Below are positions 24,690-32,897 of a stretch of 42,771 nucleotides of DNA, piece after piece. The notes beneath the pieces were generated by a model. The model ran no database searches, was not told the DNA's origin, and saw only the letters and a list, made by a program, of their open reading frames with translations. This DNA comes from BOKV01 sp041987205 (GTDB lineage Bacteria; Pseudomonadota; Alphaproteobacteria; Rhizobiales; Rhizobiaceae): assembly GCA_041987205.1 (NCBI GenBank), contig JBHIWX010000031.1, forward strand, positions 1 through 42,771. Direction: 5' to 3'. The position numbers and the translations under genes were made by a program. Position 1 is the first letter of the stretch, and every line of letters starts with the position of its first letter.

Positions 24690-27600
24690 CTACTCGGCCG
24701 GTTCTGCGGTCTTGGCCGTCGTGCGCGACGCCTGTGTGCCGGGCGAACGGAACTGGGCCAGCAGGTCCGTTTTCGCCTTTTCGGCCTTGGCGACGGCTGC
24801 TTCCTTGACCGGGCCATAGCCCCTGATTTCGTCGGGCAGCTTGGCGAGCGCGACGGCGAAACGGAGATTGTCCTTGGTCAGGTCGGCCAGCAGGTCGTTC
24901 ACCATCGCCTCGTAATCGGCGATCAGCCGGCGCTCCATTCGGCGTTCGGCGGTGTGGCCGAACGGATCGAGCGCGGTGCCGCGCAGGCCCTTCATCTTCG
25001 CCAGTAGCTTGAAGGCGCGGAACATCAGCGGGCCGAATTTGCGTTTCTTCGGGCGACCCTGGGCATCCGTCTCCGCGTTGAAGATCGGCGGGGCGAGGTG
25101 GAAGGTCAGCTTGAGGCTACCGTCGAAGGTCTCGCGCAGGCGCCGCTCGAAATCGCCATTCGTGTAGAGCCGGGCCACCTCGTATTCGTCCTTGTAGGCC
25201 ATCAACTTGAAGAAATAGCGCGCGACGGCGTTGGTCAGTTCGCGTTTGCGGCCGAGCTTTTCCTCCGCTGCCTCGACCTTCGAAACCAGATCGCGGTAGC
25301 GCTTCGCATAGGCCGCGTCCTGATAGCCGGTGAGGAATTCGGCGCGGCGTTCGACGATCTCGGCGAGGCTTGCCGGCTCGCGGGCCTCGGGGAAGGCGGC
25401 GGCGAGCAGTTCGCTGGCCTCTTCGGGGAAAGCGACGAGGCGGCGGCCCCATTCGAACGCGCGCTTGTTGGCGGCGACTGCGACGGCGTTGAGCTCGATG
25501 GCGCGCAAGAGCGCCTTCGGCGTGACGGGCAGCAGGCCGCGCTGGCAGGCATAACCGACCATCATGATGTTGGTGGCGATCGCGTCGCCGCAGACGATCT
25601 CTGCGAAGCGGGCGAAGTCGACCTTGTCGGGCGCGTCCTTCGTGCTTTTGGCGATGGTCTCGACGATGTCGTTTTCGTGGAAATCGAAATCGCGGTTGAA
25701 CACGAAGCCCGAGACCGGGGCGAGATGGGTGTTGAGCACGGCGTGCGTGCGCTCGGCATTGGCGATGGCCACGCCTTCCTTCGAGGCGGCGACCACGGTG
25801 TCTGCGGCGAGCAGCACGTCGGCCTCGCCCGACGGGATCTGCGCGGAGGCGACCTCGCCCGGTTCGGCGGTGACGCGGACATGGGAGAGGACCGCGCCGC
25901 CCTTCTGCGCCAGGCCCGAGAAATCCTGGATCAGGGCGGCCTTGCCCTCCAGGTGCGCGGCCATGCCGATGATGGCGCCGATGGTGAGTACGCCGGTGCC
26001 GCCGACGCCGGTGATGGCGATGTTGTAGGGTTCGTCCAGCGCGGCGATGGCGGGGTCGGGCAGTTCCTCGCCCTTGAGCGCGGGCAGGGCGCGCTTCTTC
26101 AGGCTGGCGCCCTCGACGGTGACAAAGGAAGGGCAGAAGCCCTTCACGCAGGAGAAGTCCTTGTTGCAGGCGGACTGGTTGATCTGCCGCTTGCGGCCGA
26201 ATTCCGTTTCCAGCGGTTCCACCGCGATGCAGTTCGACTGCACCGAGCAGTCGCCGCAGCCCTCGCAGACCAGCGGGTTGATGAAGACGCGCTTGTCGGG
26301 ATCGATCATGGTGCCGCGCTTGCGGCGGCGACGCTTTTCGGCGGCGCAGGTCTGGACGTAGATGATGGCCGTGCAGCCCTCGATCTCGCGCAAATGTTTC
26401 TGCACCTCGTCGAGATCGTCGCGGTGGCGGATCACCGTGCCGGGGGCGAGGTCGTGCGTCGAATAGGCTTCCGGCGTATCGGTGACGAGCCAGAGCTCCT
26501 TCACCCCCTCTGCGGCGAGCTGATGCGACAATTGCGGGACGGTGAGTTCGCCGTCGACATGCTGTCCGCCGGTCATGGCGACGGCGTCGTTGTAGAGCAC
26601 CTTGTAGGTGATGTTGACGCCGGAGGCGACGGCGGCACGGATCGCCAAAATGCCGGAGTGGAAGTAGGTGCCGTCGCCGAGATTGGCGAAAATGTGCTTT
26701 TCGTCGGTGAAGGGCGATGCGCCGGCCCAGGTCATGCCCTCGCCGCCCATATGGGTGTAGGTCTCGGTGTTGCGGCCCATCCAGAGCGCCATGAAATGGC
26801 AGCCGATGCCGGCGAAGGCGCGGCTTCCCTCCGGTACCTTGGTCGATGTGTTGTGCGGGCAGCCGGCGCAGAAATGGGCCATGCGCGAGACCGGCGGCTG
26901 GTGGCCGAGGCGCAGTTTCAGCCGCTCGTCGTACCAGGCGAGCTTGTTGGCGACGCGCTGGCGCAGATCCTCCGGCAGGTCGAATTTCAAAAGCCGGGAT
27001 GCGATGGCGCGCGTGGCGACGCCGGCGCTGACATCCTCGTGCAGCGACAGGATGTGGTTGTCCTCATGGTCGAACTTGCCGACGATGCGCGGGCGCACAT
27101 CGGCGCGCCAGTTGAACAATTGCTGCTTGATCTGGTGCTCGATGACCTCGCGGCGTTCCTCGATGACGAGGACTTCCTCCAGCCCCTCGGAGAAACGGCG
27201 TACGCCTTCAGGCTCCAGCGGCCAGGGCATGCGCACCTTGTAGAGGCGAAGGCCGATCCGGTCGGCGGTCTTGTCGTCGATGCCGAGTTCGCGCAGCGCC
27301 TCGCGCACATTCTCATAGGCCTTGCCGGACGAGATGATGCCGAAGCGCGGTTTCTTCGAATCGATGACGAGCTGGTCGATGCCGTTGGCGCGGGCGAAGG
27401 CGATCGCCGCATAGCCCTTGTGCTCCTGCAGGCGTGCGTCCTGGGCGTAGCGGTCGTCGGGCCAGCGAATGTTGAGGCCGCCTTCGGGCATTTCGAAATC
27501 GTTGGGGATGGCGAACTGGCGCTGCTCGCCGGCGAGATCGACCACGCCGGTGGTCTCGATGGTGTCGGCGATGACCTTGTAGCCGACCCAGAGGCCGGAA

Positions 27601-28202
27601 TAGCGGCTCATGGCGATGCCGAGCAGGCCGAGCTCGGTGAATTCCAGCACGGAGGAGGGAAACAGCACCGGCATGATGGCGGCCATCAGTGCGTGGTCGG
27701 ACTGGTGCGCGACGGTGGAGGATTTGGCGGAATGGTCGTCGCCGACGACGGCGAGTACGCCGCCATGCCTTGCCGTGCCGAAGGAATTGGCGTGCTTGAA
27801 CACGTCGCCACAGCGGTCGACGCCCGGGCCCTTGCCGTACCAGATGCCGAGCACGCCGTCCTTGCGCATGCCGGGCGACTGGCCGGCCTGCTGCGAACCC
27901 CAGACGGCGGTGGCGGCCAGCTCCTCGTTGACGCCGGGCTGGAAGACGATGTCGTGTTCGGCGAGATGCTTGCGGGCCTGGGAAAGCGCGAGGTCGAAAC
28001 CGCCGACGGGCGAGCCGCGATAGCCGGAGATGAAGGTGCCGGTGTCCAGCCCGGCGGCGCGGTCGCGCCGCATCTGGACCATGGGCAGGCGGACAAGCGC
28101 CTGGGTGCCGTTGATGAAGACATTGCCGTCGGTGGCGGTGTATTTGTCTTCAAGCGATACGGCGCTGTCGATCAGGCTACCGGCCGTCTTCGAAATGCCC
28201 AT
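24690..28202 (-). CDS. Indolepyruvate ferredoxin oxidoreductase, single-chain form
   Basis: A 1170-residue cytosolic enzyme that oxidatively decarboxylates aryl- or branched-chain 2-keto acids to acyl-CoA with reduction of ferredoxin. Domain order: N-terminal TPP-type pyrimidine domain (FISGYRGSPVGGFDLAL), the core with FCAGCPHNTSTKVP, the TPP-binding region starting FANLGDGTYFHSG, then a cluster region CEGCGDCSVQSNC and CNKDFSCVKGFCPS for 4Fe-4S binding, and the gamma-type domain with ITGVGGTGVLTIGAIIGMAA. Fusion of the alpha, beta and gamma parts in one chain is typical of alphaproteobacteria. ATG 28202 has GGGAGAG 11 bases upstream. The Lrp gene upstream on the same strand is its likely regulator; the leader contains a large hairpin. 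Confidence 0.93.
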   Translation of the reverse strand: MGISKTAGSLIDSAVSLEDKYTATDGNVFINGTQALVRLPMVQMRRDRAAGLDTGTFISGYRGSPVGGFDLALSQARKHLAEHDIVFQPGVNEELAATAVWGSQQAGQSPGMRKDGVLGIWYGKGPGVDRCGDVFKHANSFGTARHGGVLAVVGDDHSAKSSTVAHQSDHALMAAIMPVLFPSSVLEFTELGLLGIAMSRYSGLWVGYKVIADTIETTGVVDLAGEQRQFAIPNDFEMPEGGLNIRWPDDRYAQDARLQEHKGYAAIAFARANGIDQLVIDSKKPRFGIISSGKAYENVREALRELGIDDKTADRIGLRLYKVRMPWPLEPEGVRRFSEGLEEVLVIEERREVIEHQIKQQLFNWRADVRPRIVGKFDHEDNHILSLHEDVSAGVATRAIASRLLKFDLPEDLRQRVANKLAWYDERLKLRLGHQPPVSRMAHFCAGCPHNTSTKVPEGSRAFAGIGCHFMALWMGRNTETYTHMGGEGMTWAGASPFTDEKHIFANLGDGTYFHSGILAIRAAVASGVNITYKVLYNDAVAMTGGQHVDGELTVPQLSHQLAAEGVKELWLVTDTPEAYSTHDLAPGTVIRHRDDLDEVQKHLREIEGCTAIIYVQTCAAEKRRRRKRGTMIDPDKRVFINPLVCEGCGDCSVQSNCIAVEPLETEFGRKRQINQSACNKDFSCVKGFCPSFVTVEGASLKKRALPALKGEELPDPAIAALDEPYNIAITGVGGTGVLTIGAIIGMAAHLEGKAALIQDFSGLAQKGGAVLSHVRVTAEPGEVASAQIPSGEADVLLAADTVVAASKEGVAIANAERTHAVLNTHLAPVSGFVFNRDFDFHENDIVETIAKSTKDAPDKVDFARFAEIVCGDAIATNIMMVGYACQRGLLPVTPKALLRAIELNAVAVAANKRAFEWGRRLVAFPEEASELLAAAFPEAREPASLAEIVERRAEFLTGYQDAAYAKRYRDLVSKVEAAEEKLGRKRELTNAVARYFFKLMAYKDEYEVARLYTNGDFERRLRETFDGSLKLTFHLAPPIFNAETDAQGRPKKRKFGPLMFRAFKLLAKMKGLRGTALDPFGHTAERRMERRLIADYEAMVNDLLADLTKDNLRFAVALAKLPDEIRGYGPVKEAAVAKAEKAKTDLLAQFRSPGTQASRTTAKTAEPAE

Positions 28203-28245
28203 GAAACAGGCTCTCCCTTCCTCTTCCCGTCATGCACCCTAATGG

Positions 28246-28297
28246 GTTTCAGCCTGTCACGGAAACGAAATGCGCTGCTCCGCGCACAGGCTGAAAC
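28246..28297. promoter_or_regulatory. Nested inverted repeat in the leader of the ferredoxin oxidoreductase gene
   Basis: GTTTCAGCCTGT (28246-28257) and ACAGGCTGAAAC (28286-28297) are a perfect 12-base inverted repeat. Inside the loop TGCGC (28271-28275) and GCGCA (28282-28286) form a smaller stem. It lies 44 bases upstream of the ATG 28202, in the 264-base gap after the Lrp gene. It could be a leader attenuator, the terminator of the Lrp gene, or a protein-binding site. Confidence 0.5.
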
Positions 28298-28466
28298 GCA
28301 ATGGCACGCCAACAGTATGGGGCGGGAGCAAAGGAATGACAGCCCAAATTCGAGGCGGTACGGAGAGTCGCGCGACGATTTCGACCCTAGAAAGCCATGC
28401 TTTGTAGGATAGTTTTGCATAAATCGACTTTTCTGCGCGATTCGAATGTCGCGCGGCAGCCGCTCT

Positions 28467-28949
28467 TCAGAGTGGCAATTCGGTCGTGTTCTTGACCTCG
28501 TTCAGCGCGAAATGGGAATTCAGCGTGCCGACATGCGGCAGTTTCAGGAGCCTCGCCTTGATGGTGTGCTCATAGTCCCGCACGGACGCCACGACGACGC
28601 GCAGCAGGAAGTCGAAATCGCCGCTCATGGCGTAGCACTGGACGATTTCGGGCAATTTGCGGGCGCCTTCCTCGAAGGCCTCCAGCACGCCGGGCGAGTG
28701 CTTGTCGAGGCGCACGAAGACGAAGATCGAAATATCCATGCCGATCTTTTCGGCGTCGATCAGCATGATCCGGCCCCGGATGATGCCGGCATCCTGCATC
28801 TTGCGGATGCGGCGCCAGCAGGGCGTGTGCGACAGGCCGACCGCCTCGCCGATTTCCGCAATGTTGCGGTCGGGATCGCGCTGCAGGATGCGCAGGATCT
28901 TCAGGTCGGTTTCATCGGGGTGGAAGGGTTTTGCGGGCATGTTTGCCAT
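28467..28949 (-). CDS. Lrp/AsnC family transcriptional regulator
   Basis: A 160-residue regulator of amino-acid metabolism. The helix-turn-helix spans about residues 13-60 (DETDLKILRILQRDPDRNIA, then EIGEAVGLSHTPCWRRIRKM), followed by GIIRGRIMLIDAEKIGM, and a C-terminal RAM domain with CYAMSGDFDFLLRVVVASV. It is encoded directly upstream of the indolepyruvate ferredoxin oxidoreductase, a common pairing in which the regulator responds to an aromatic or branched amino acid. It starts 2 bases after the hydrolase stop, so it may be translated from that transcript; ATG 28937 is an alternative start. Neither start has a strong ribosome binding site. Confidence 0.92.
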   Translation of the reverse strand: MANMPAKPFHPDETDLKILRILQRDPDRNIAEIGEAVGLSHTPCWRRIRKMQDAGIIRGRIMLIDAEKIGMDISIFVFVRLDKHSPGVLEAFEEGARKLPEIVQCYAMSGDFDFLLRVVVASVRDYEHTIKARLLKLPHVGTLNSHFALNEVKNTTELPL

Positions 28950-28951
28950 GT

Positions 28952-29992
28952 TTATCCGGAGCCAGTCTCCTTCAATTTGACCTGGGTCTCCCTGTCGAGA
29001 ATGCCGGTCGGCTCCAGATTGACGCTTTCCTGAAACTCGCGCAAAGCCGAAACGCTGTTCTTGCCGAACTGTCCGTCGACCGTACCGACGGAAAAGCCCG
29101 CTTCGTTCAATAATTGCTGGGCCTGGCGGTAATCGATGCTTTCAAACTTCAGATGCTGGTCGAAGAATTCAATCATCAGGCGGTGCGCCTCTCCTGCCGC
29201 CTCCTTGTCATATCGGACCTTGTGGCCACGGATCAGCTTACCCTTGCCCATGTTCGGGTAGTCGAACAGATGTGTCGCACCCGGGAGGTAATGCACCGTC
29301 AGGTTCCTGGCATTGCCGCTGCTTTCCCAGCTGCGGCAGTTGGCGGCTGAAGTCCAGTCGTCTTCCTCACCGATGAGGACCAATTGCGGTGCGACGAGGT
29401 TATTGTCCCCGCAGGAAGGATAGTAGGCGGCAAGGGCGTCGAACCAGTGGCTGACATTGCGGAAAATGAACGCACCCTCGCGAATCTCGGTCTTGTTTAC
29501 TTCTATTGTTGTCGAGCCGCCCTTGCTGCGCCCGTAGGCACCGAAGCGGCCATTGCTGAGTGCGGGAAATTCTTCCGTGACGTATTTAATGAAACTCAAG
29601 GCGCCGATGGCGCGTGGAGGTGCCTGGACCAGTCCGTTGTATTCGTTGGATCCGCTCACGCCGCGATTGATGTCGATGACGATGACACCGTAACCCTTAT
29701 CGGCAAATTTCGCCGCGTCCTTCACGACATGGCTGCTGCGGGAAAATACCTCGGTCGTGCTGCTCGGAATGTAGATCAGGTAGGGGACGGGTTTGTTTGA
29801 ACGAGGCTTGAAATGATAGGCGTGGTAGGTGGGGCTCGAGGGTTTGCCGCCGCGTTTTGCCTTGAACTTCGAAACGGGGATTTCGATACCGGTTATCTTG
29901 ATCAATTCCTGCGCACTGACATGTCCGGCGGAAGTCGCTGCGGCGATGAACGCGAACAGAAAAACTCTTATCTTTGCTGCAAACACTATCAT
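28952..29992 (-). CDS. Exported dienelactone-hydrolase-like hydrolase with C-terminal peptidoglycan-binding domain
   Basis: A 346-residue secreted protein with a signal peptide to about residue 27 (AGHVSAQ). The alpha/beta hydrolase part has the nucleophile elbow AYGRSKGGSTTI (serine rather than the cysteine of true dienelactone hydrolase), the acid in LIGEEDDWT and the histidine in GATHLFDYPNMG. Residues about 288-346 are a PG_binding_1 domain: YRQAQQLLNEAGFSVGTVDG, then FGKNSVSALREFQ. The fusion suggests an esterase held at the cell wall. Base composition is less GC-rich than the neighbours. The ATG has AGGAGG upstream, so expression is likely strong. It abuts the Lrp gene with a 2-base gap. 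Confidence 0.75.
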   Translation of the reverse strand: MIVFAAKIRVFLFAFIAAATSAGHVSAQELIKITGIEIPVSKFKAKRGGKPSSPTYHAYHFKPRSNKPVPYLIYIPSSTTEVFSRSSHVVKDAAKFADKGYGVIVIDINRGVSGSNEYNGLVQAPPRAIGALSFIKYVTEEFPALSNGRFGAYGRSKGGSTTIEVNKTEIREGAFIFRNVSHWFDALAAYYPSCGDNNLVAPQLVLIGEEDDWTSAANCRSWESSGNARNLTVHYLPGATHLFDYPNMGKGKLIRGHKVRYDKEAAGEAHRLMIEFFDQHLKFESIDYRQAQQLLNEAGFSVGTVDGQFGKNSVSALREFQESVNLEPTGILDRETQVKLKETGSG

Positions 29993-30038
29993 GACCCTCC
30001 TGGAAATCTTGCCCTGCCCAAAAGGCTAACATGTTCTT

Positions 30039-30064
30039 TTCAAGGGTTCCAAATGACCCTTGAA
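30039..30064. promoter_or_regulatory. Inverted repeat between the hydrolase and trhO genes
   Basis: TTCAAGGGT (30039-30047) and ACCCTTGAA (30056-30064) are perfect 9-base arms with spacer TCCAAATG. They lie about 47 bases upstream of the hydrolase start and 100 bases upstream of trhO, so the site could control either divergent gene. Confidence 0.4.
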
Positions 30065-30165
30065 GTTTGGCGACGCGGTTTGAAATCTCGAATGCTGGCC
30101 CGCTACGCCGCTTGCAAAACACGGTGATCCGACCTTATTTGCCGACCGTGCAAAGGAAGGATCCC

Positions 30166-31149
30166 ATGCAGCCTGTCACCGTCACCGCTCTCTACAAATT
30201 CGTTTCCCTGCCCGATTACCGCGCGTTGCAGCCGCGCATCCTCGAGGCGTGCAAGGCGAACGATGTCTACGGGACGCTGCTGTTGGCCGAAGAAGGGATC
30301 AACGGCACGATCGCCGGGCCGGATGCAGGCATCCGCGCCGTGCTCGCTTTCCTGAAATCGGATACACGGCTCGCCGATCTGGAGCACAAGGAAAGTCATG
30401 CGGACGAGAACCCGTTCTACCGCATGAAGGTGCGGCTGAAGAAGGAGATCGTCACCATGGGCGTGCCGGGCATCGACCCGACGAAGGAGGTCGGCGCCTA
30501 TGTCCGTCCGCAAGACTGGAACGCTCTCATCTCCGATCCCGATACGGTGCTGATCGATACGCGCAACGATTACGAGGTGGCGATCGGCACGTTCAAGGGC
30601 GCGATCGACCCGCACACGGTGAATTTCCGCGAATTCCCGGCCTGGTTCGCCGAGAACAAGGATCGCTTCCACAACAAGCCGAAAATCGCGATGTTCTGCA
30701 CCGGCGGCATTCGCTGCGAAAAGGCGACGGCGCTGGTCAAGGCCGAGGGCTTCGAGGACGTGTTCCACCTGAAGGGCGGCATTCTCAAATATCTCGAGGA
30801 CGTGCCGGAGGAGGAAAGCCTGTGGGAGGGCGAGTGCTTCGTCTTCGACAATCGCGTTTCGGTCGGCCACGGGCTAAAGCCCGGCCCCTACGATCTGTGC
30901 CATGCCTGCCGGCACCCGATCTCGGCGGAAGACAAGGCTTCGCCGCTGTACGAGCCGGGCGTTTCCTGCCCGCATTGCCATGACAGCATGAGCGAGGAAC
31001 AGAAGGCGCGCTTCGCCGAACGTGAAAAACAGGTGAAACTCGCCAGGGCGCGCGGCGAGGCGCATGTCGCCGCCGATCTTGACGCCGCCAAGGCGCGCAA
31101 GCAGGCCGAACTCAAGGCCCATGCGGAAAAGAGTGGGGCGGGTGGCTGA
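30166..31149 (+). CDS. trhO: tRNA uridine(34) hydroxylase, rhodanese family
   Basis: TrhO (YceA) hydroxylates wobble uridine in tRNA with oxygen, the first step to 5-oxyacetyl- or methoxyuridine. The 327-residue protein has the N-terminal acylphosphatase-like domain (ALYKFVSLPDYRALQ), then LLLAEEGINGTIAGP, and a rhodanese domain with the active-site cysteine in MFCTGGIRCEKAT. The C-terminal part contains CHACRHPISAED and SCPHCHDSM, a zinc-type cysteine set. The last 35 residues are a charged helix (EREKQVKLARARGEAH). ATG 30166 follows AAAGGAAGG; an upstream in-frame ATG at 30067 is less likely. It stands alone, monocistronic. Confidence 0.93.
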   Translation: MQPVTVTALYKFVSLPDYRALQPRILEACKANDVYGTLLLAEEGINGTIAGPDAGIRAVLAFLKSDTRLADLEHKESHADENPFYRMKVRLKKEIVTMGVPGIDPTKEVGAYVRPQDWNALISDPDTVLIDTRNDYEVAIGTFKGAIDPHTVNFREFPAWFAENKDRFHNKPKIAMFCTGGIRCEKATALVKAEGFEDVFHLKGGILKYLEDVPEEESLWEGECFVFDNRVSVGHGLKPGPYDLCHACRHPISAEDKASPLYEPGVSCPHCHDSMSEEQKARFAEREKQVKLARARGEAHVAADLDAAKARKQAELKAHAEKSGAGG

Positions 31150-31168
31150 GCCCGCTTTCTTGAAGTGG

Positions 31169-31195
31169 TCAGGAAAAAGTATTACCTTTTTCTGA
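31169..31195. promoter_or_regulatory. Inverted repeat before the toxin-antitoxin operon
   Basis: TCAGGAAAAAG (31169-31179) pairs with CTTTTTCTGA (31186-31195) apart from one bulged base. It lies between the trhO stop and the antitoxin ATG, with TATTAC at the centre resembling a -10 box. It may be an autoregulatory operator, as is usual for such operons, or the trhO terminator, since a T-run follows. Confidence 0.5.
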
Positions 31196-31211
31196 TCAGC
31201 GAGGATGCGTC

Positions 31212-31472
31212 ATGACCGTCACCAAGGAGCGGGCCGCGTTTTCCATCAACCGTTCCGTCAAGGAAGCGCTGGAAAAAGCTGTCCCGAAATCGAAGCGATC
31301 GCAGTTTGTCGAGGAGGCGATTGCGGCGGCGCTTGCCGGTGAGCGTCGCAAGGCGGCGCTCGACATGCTCGACAATTTGCCGTCCTACGACGCCGGTGGC
31401 GAGTCCGTCGTCGAGACTCTGCGTCGTGTACGCGAGGAACGCCTTCAACAGCTTGCCGACCGGCATGAATAG
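31212..31472 (+). CDS. Antitoxin of VapBC-like module
   Basis: An 86-residue protein with a ribbon-helix-helix-like N-terminus: RAAFSINRSVKEALEKAVPK, then KRSQFVEEAIAAALAGERRK, the typical strand-helix-helix pattern of DNA-binding antitoxins. The C-terminal half (YDAGGESVVETLRRVREERL) is charged and probably wraps the toxin. It sits 13 bases upstream of a PIN-domain gene. RHH antitoxins usually repress their own promoter together with the toxin, and the inverted repeat at 31169-31195 is the obvious site. Family assignment is by pattern and by pairing. Confidence 0.75.
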   Translation: MTVTKERAAFSINRSVKEALEKAVPKSKRSQFVEEAIAAALAGERRKAALDMLDNLPSYDAGGESVVETLRRVREERLQQLADRHE

Positions 31473-31485
31473 GGACGCTCGCTGA

Positions 31486-31914
31486 ATGCTGCTGGTGGCC
31501 GATGCTTCCGTGGTTGCCAAGCTTTTTCTCGACGAGGCGGACAAGCCGCAAGCCCTGGCGCTGTTCCGTCACGCGACCGTGGAGGGTGCCCCGCTTCTCG
31601 TGCCCGACATCATCGTTCTCGAATGCATGAGCGTGGGATTGCGCAAGAGCGTTCCGCTCGGCGAGATCCATGACATCCTCACGGTGGCGTTCGGCGCATT
31701 CCTGAAGCCGATCGTGCCGGGGCGGGAAAGCTGGAACCTGGCCGAGGAAATGTCGAAAGGGCACCGCGATCATGGTCGCCCGAGCCTTCAGGACTGCCTC
31801 TATCACGCGCTGGCAATCGAACATGACGGCATGCTTGTCACCGCCGACAGGAGCCATCTCAACAAGACGAAGCGCTGGGGCCACGCGATGGTGCTTGCCG
31901 ATTGGCAGCCCTGA
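31486..31914 (+). CDS. PIN-domain ribonuclease toxin, VapC type
   Basis: A 142-residue PIN-domain endoribonuclease. The four acidic residues are visible: Asp in LLVADASVVAKLFLD, Glu in IIVLECMSVG, Asp in PSLQDCLYHALA, and Asp in VTADRSHLNK. These bind magnesium and cut RNA, usually tRNA or rRNA, when the antitoxin is lost. It follows the antitoxin by 13 bases. The stop codon abuts that of the convergent sirtuin gene, with no spacer. The length is normal. The RNA target cannot be told from sequence. Confidence 0.85.
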   Translation: MLLVADASVVAKLFLDEADKPQALALFRHATVEGAPLLVPDIIVLECMSVGLRKSVPLGEIHDILTVAFGAFLKPIVPGRESWNLAEEMSKGHRDHGRPSLQDCLYHALAIEHDGMLVTADRSHLNKTKRWGHAMVLADWQP

Positions 31915-32673
31915 TCAGCCCACCAGTTCCCCGATTTCGCCGTTGAGCACCAGCGTCGCGTAGTCGTCGAGGTCGGTCGGTTCGCGGTTGACGATGACGA
32001 GTTTCGCGCCGTTGCGAAGGGCATGGACCGGCAGCGAGGCGGCGGGGTGGACGACCAGCGAGGTTCCCATGGTCAGGAACAGATCGCAGCTTTCGGCGAG
32101 GTTGATGGCGCGCTTGAAGGTCTTTTCCGGCATCGCCTCGCCGAACATCACCACGGCCGATTTGACGATCGAGCCGCATTGCCGGCAGACGGGCGCCTTG
32201 CCGGTTTCCTTCAGCATGGCGCGGCACTCGGCGATTTCGTGGCGGGCGCCGCAATAGGTGCAATTGGCATGGCGCGCATTGCCGTGCACCTCGATCACCC
32301 TGTCGTCCGGCACGCCCGATTCCTGGTGCAGGCCGTCGATGTTCTGGGTGATGATGGCGGGGCATTTGCCTGAGGCGACGAGGTCGGCCAGCATCAGATG
32401 GCCGCGATTGGGCTTCACCTCGCCCAGCGCGTCTTCCATGTCGAAGCGGCGGCGCCAGTCCTCCAGCCGGGCGGCCTCCGAGGCCATGAACTCCGAATAT
32501 TCGACGATGCGGTATTTCGACCAGATGCCGCCGGGGCTCCTGAAATCGGGAATGCCGGATTCGGTGGAGATGCCGGCGCCGGTCAGCACGGCGATGGTCT
32601 CGGCTTCGTCGATGAGGCTGGCGAGATCTGGATGCATGGGGGCAGGGTAGCAGGTGGTGCCAGTCGAGGTCAT
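31915..32673 (-). CDS. cobB: SIR2-family NAD-dependent protein deacylase
   Basis: A 252-residue sirtuin that removes acetyl or succinyl groups from lysines with NAD+. Motifs are VLTGAGISTESGIPDFRSPG, then IITQNIDGLHQESG and the catalytic histidine in VIEVHGNARH. The zinc cysteines are CTYC and CRQC, although the bacterial CobB spacing is short here. SLVVHPAASLPVHALRNGAK and IVNREPTDLDD complete the NAD pocket. I chose ATG 32673, which has a GAAAG site just upstream, over an inner ATG at 32637 without one; sequence further upstream belongs to the repeat at 32682-32823. Its stop abuts that of the PIN-domain gene. Confidence 0.92.
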   Translation of the reverse strand: MTSTGTTCYPAPMHPDLASLIDEAETIAVLTGAGISTESGIPDFRSPGGIWSKYRIVEYSEFMASEAARLEDWRRRFDMEDALGEVKPNRGHLMLADLVASGKCPAIITQNIDGLHQESGVPDDRVIEVHGNARHANCTYCGARHEIAECRAMLKETGKAPVCRQCGSIVKSAVVMFGEAMPEKTFKRAINLAESCDLFLTMGTSLVVHPAASLPVHALRNGAKLVIVNREPTDLDDYATLVLNGEIGELVG

Positions 32674-32681
32674 GTTACTTT

Positions 32682-32823
32682 CGTCATCCTCGGGCCGTCC
32701 TGAGCGAAGCCGAGGGACGTGACCCAAGGATCCATTCCGTGACCTTTCGGTGAGTAGCAGTCGATGACGAGTGTTTGCGGCAGAGCAACGGAATGGATCG
32801 TCGGGTCAGGCCCGACGATGACG
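32682..32823. repeat. Intergenic palindromic repeat, family B copy 1
   Basis: Ends are complementary: CGTCATCCTCGGGC (32682-32695) and GCCCGACGATGACG (32810-32823). Inside, GACCCAAGGATCCATTCCGT (32721-32740) and ACGGAATGGATCGTCGGGTC (32788-32807) form a second matching pair. The same design occurs at 39932-40063. Such GTCATCCTCGGGC repeats are scattered between genes in Hyphomicrobiales. It fills the gap between the sirtuin start and the SCP2 terminator. Confidence 0.6.
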
Positions 32824-32838
32824 GAGGCACAATAGTCG

Positions 32839-32870
32839 AAAAAAAAGTCCGGGCGTTGGCCCGGACTTTT
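32839..32870 (-). terminator. Terminator after the SCP2-domain gene
   Basis: AAAAGTCCGGGC (32843-32854) and GCCCGGACTTTT (32859-32870) form a 12-base-pair stem with loop GTTG. In the minus direction the stem is followed by about eight T, making a strong rho-independent terminator 28 bases after the SCP2 stop. Confidence 0.8.
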
Positions 32871-32897
32871 CTGCATCTCGACAAATGCGAAGTCGGC

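Noticed and set aside
25098..28412. A very long open frame opposite the indolepyruvate ferredoxin oxidoreductase gene
   Set aside because: It is the mirror of a GC-rich gene with strong codon bias; its product shows no motif, while the minus-strand frame has all the family landmarks.
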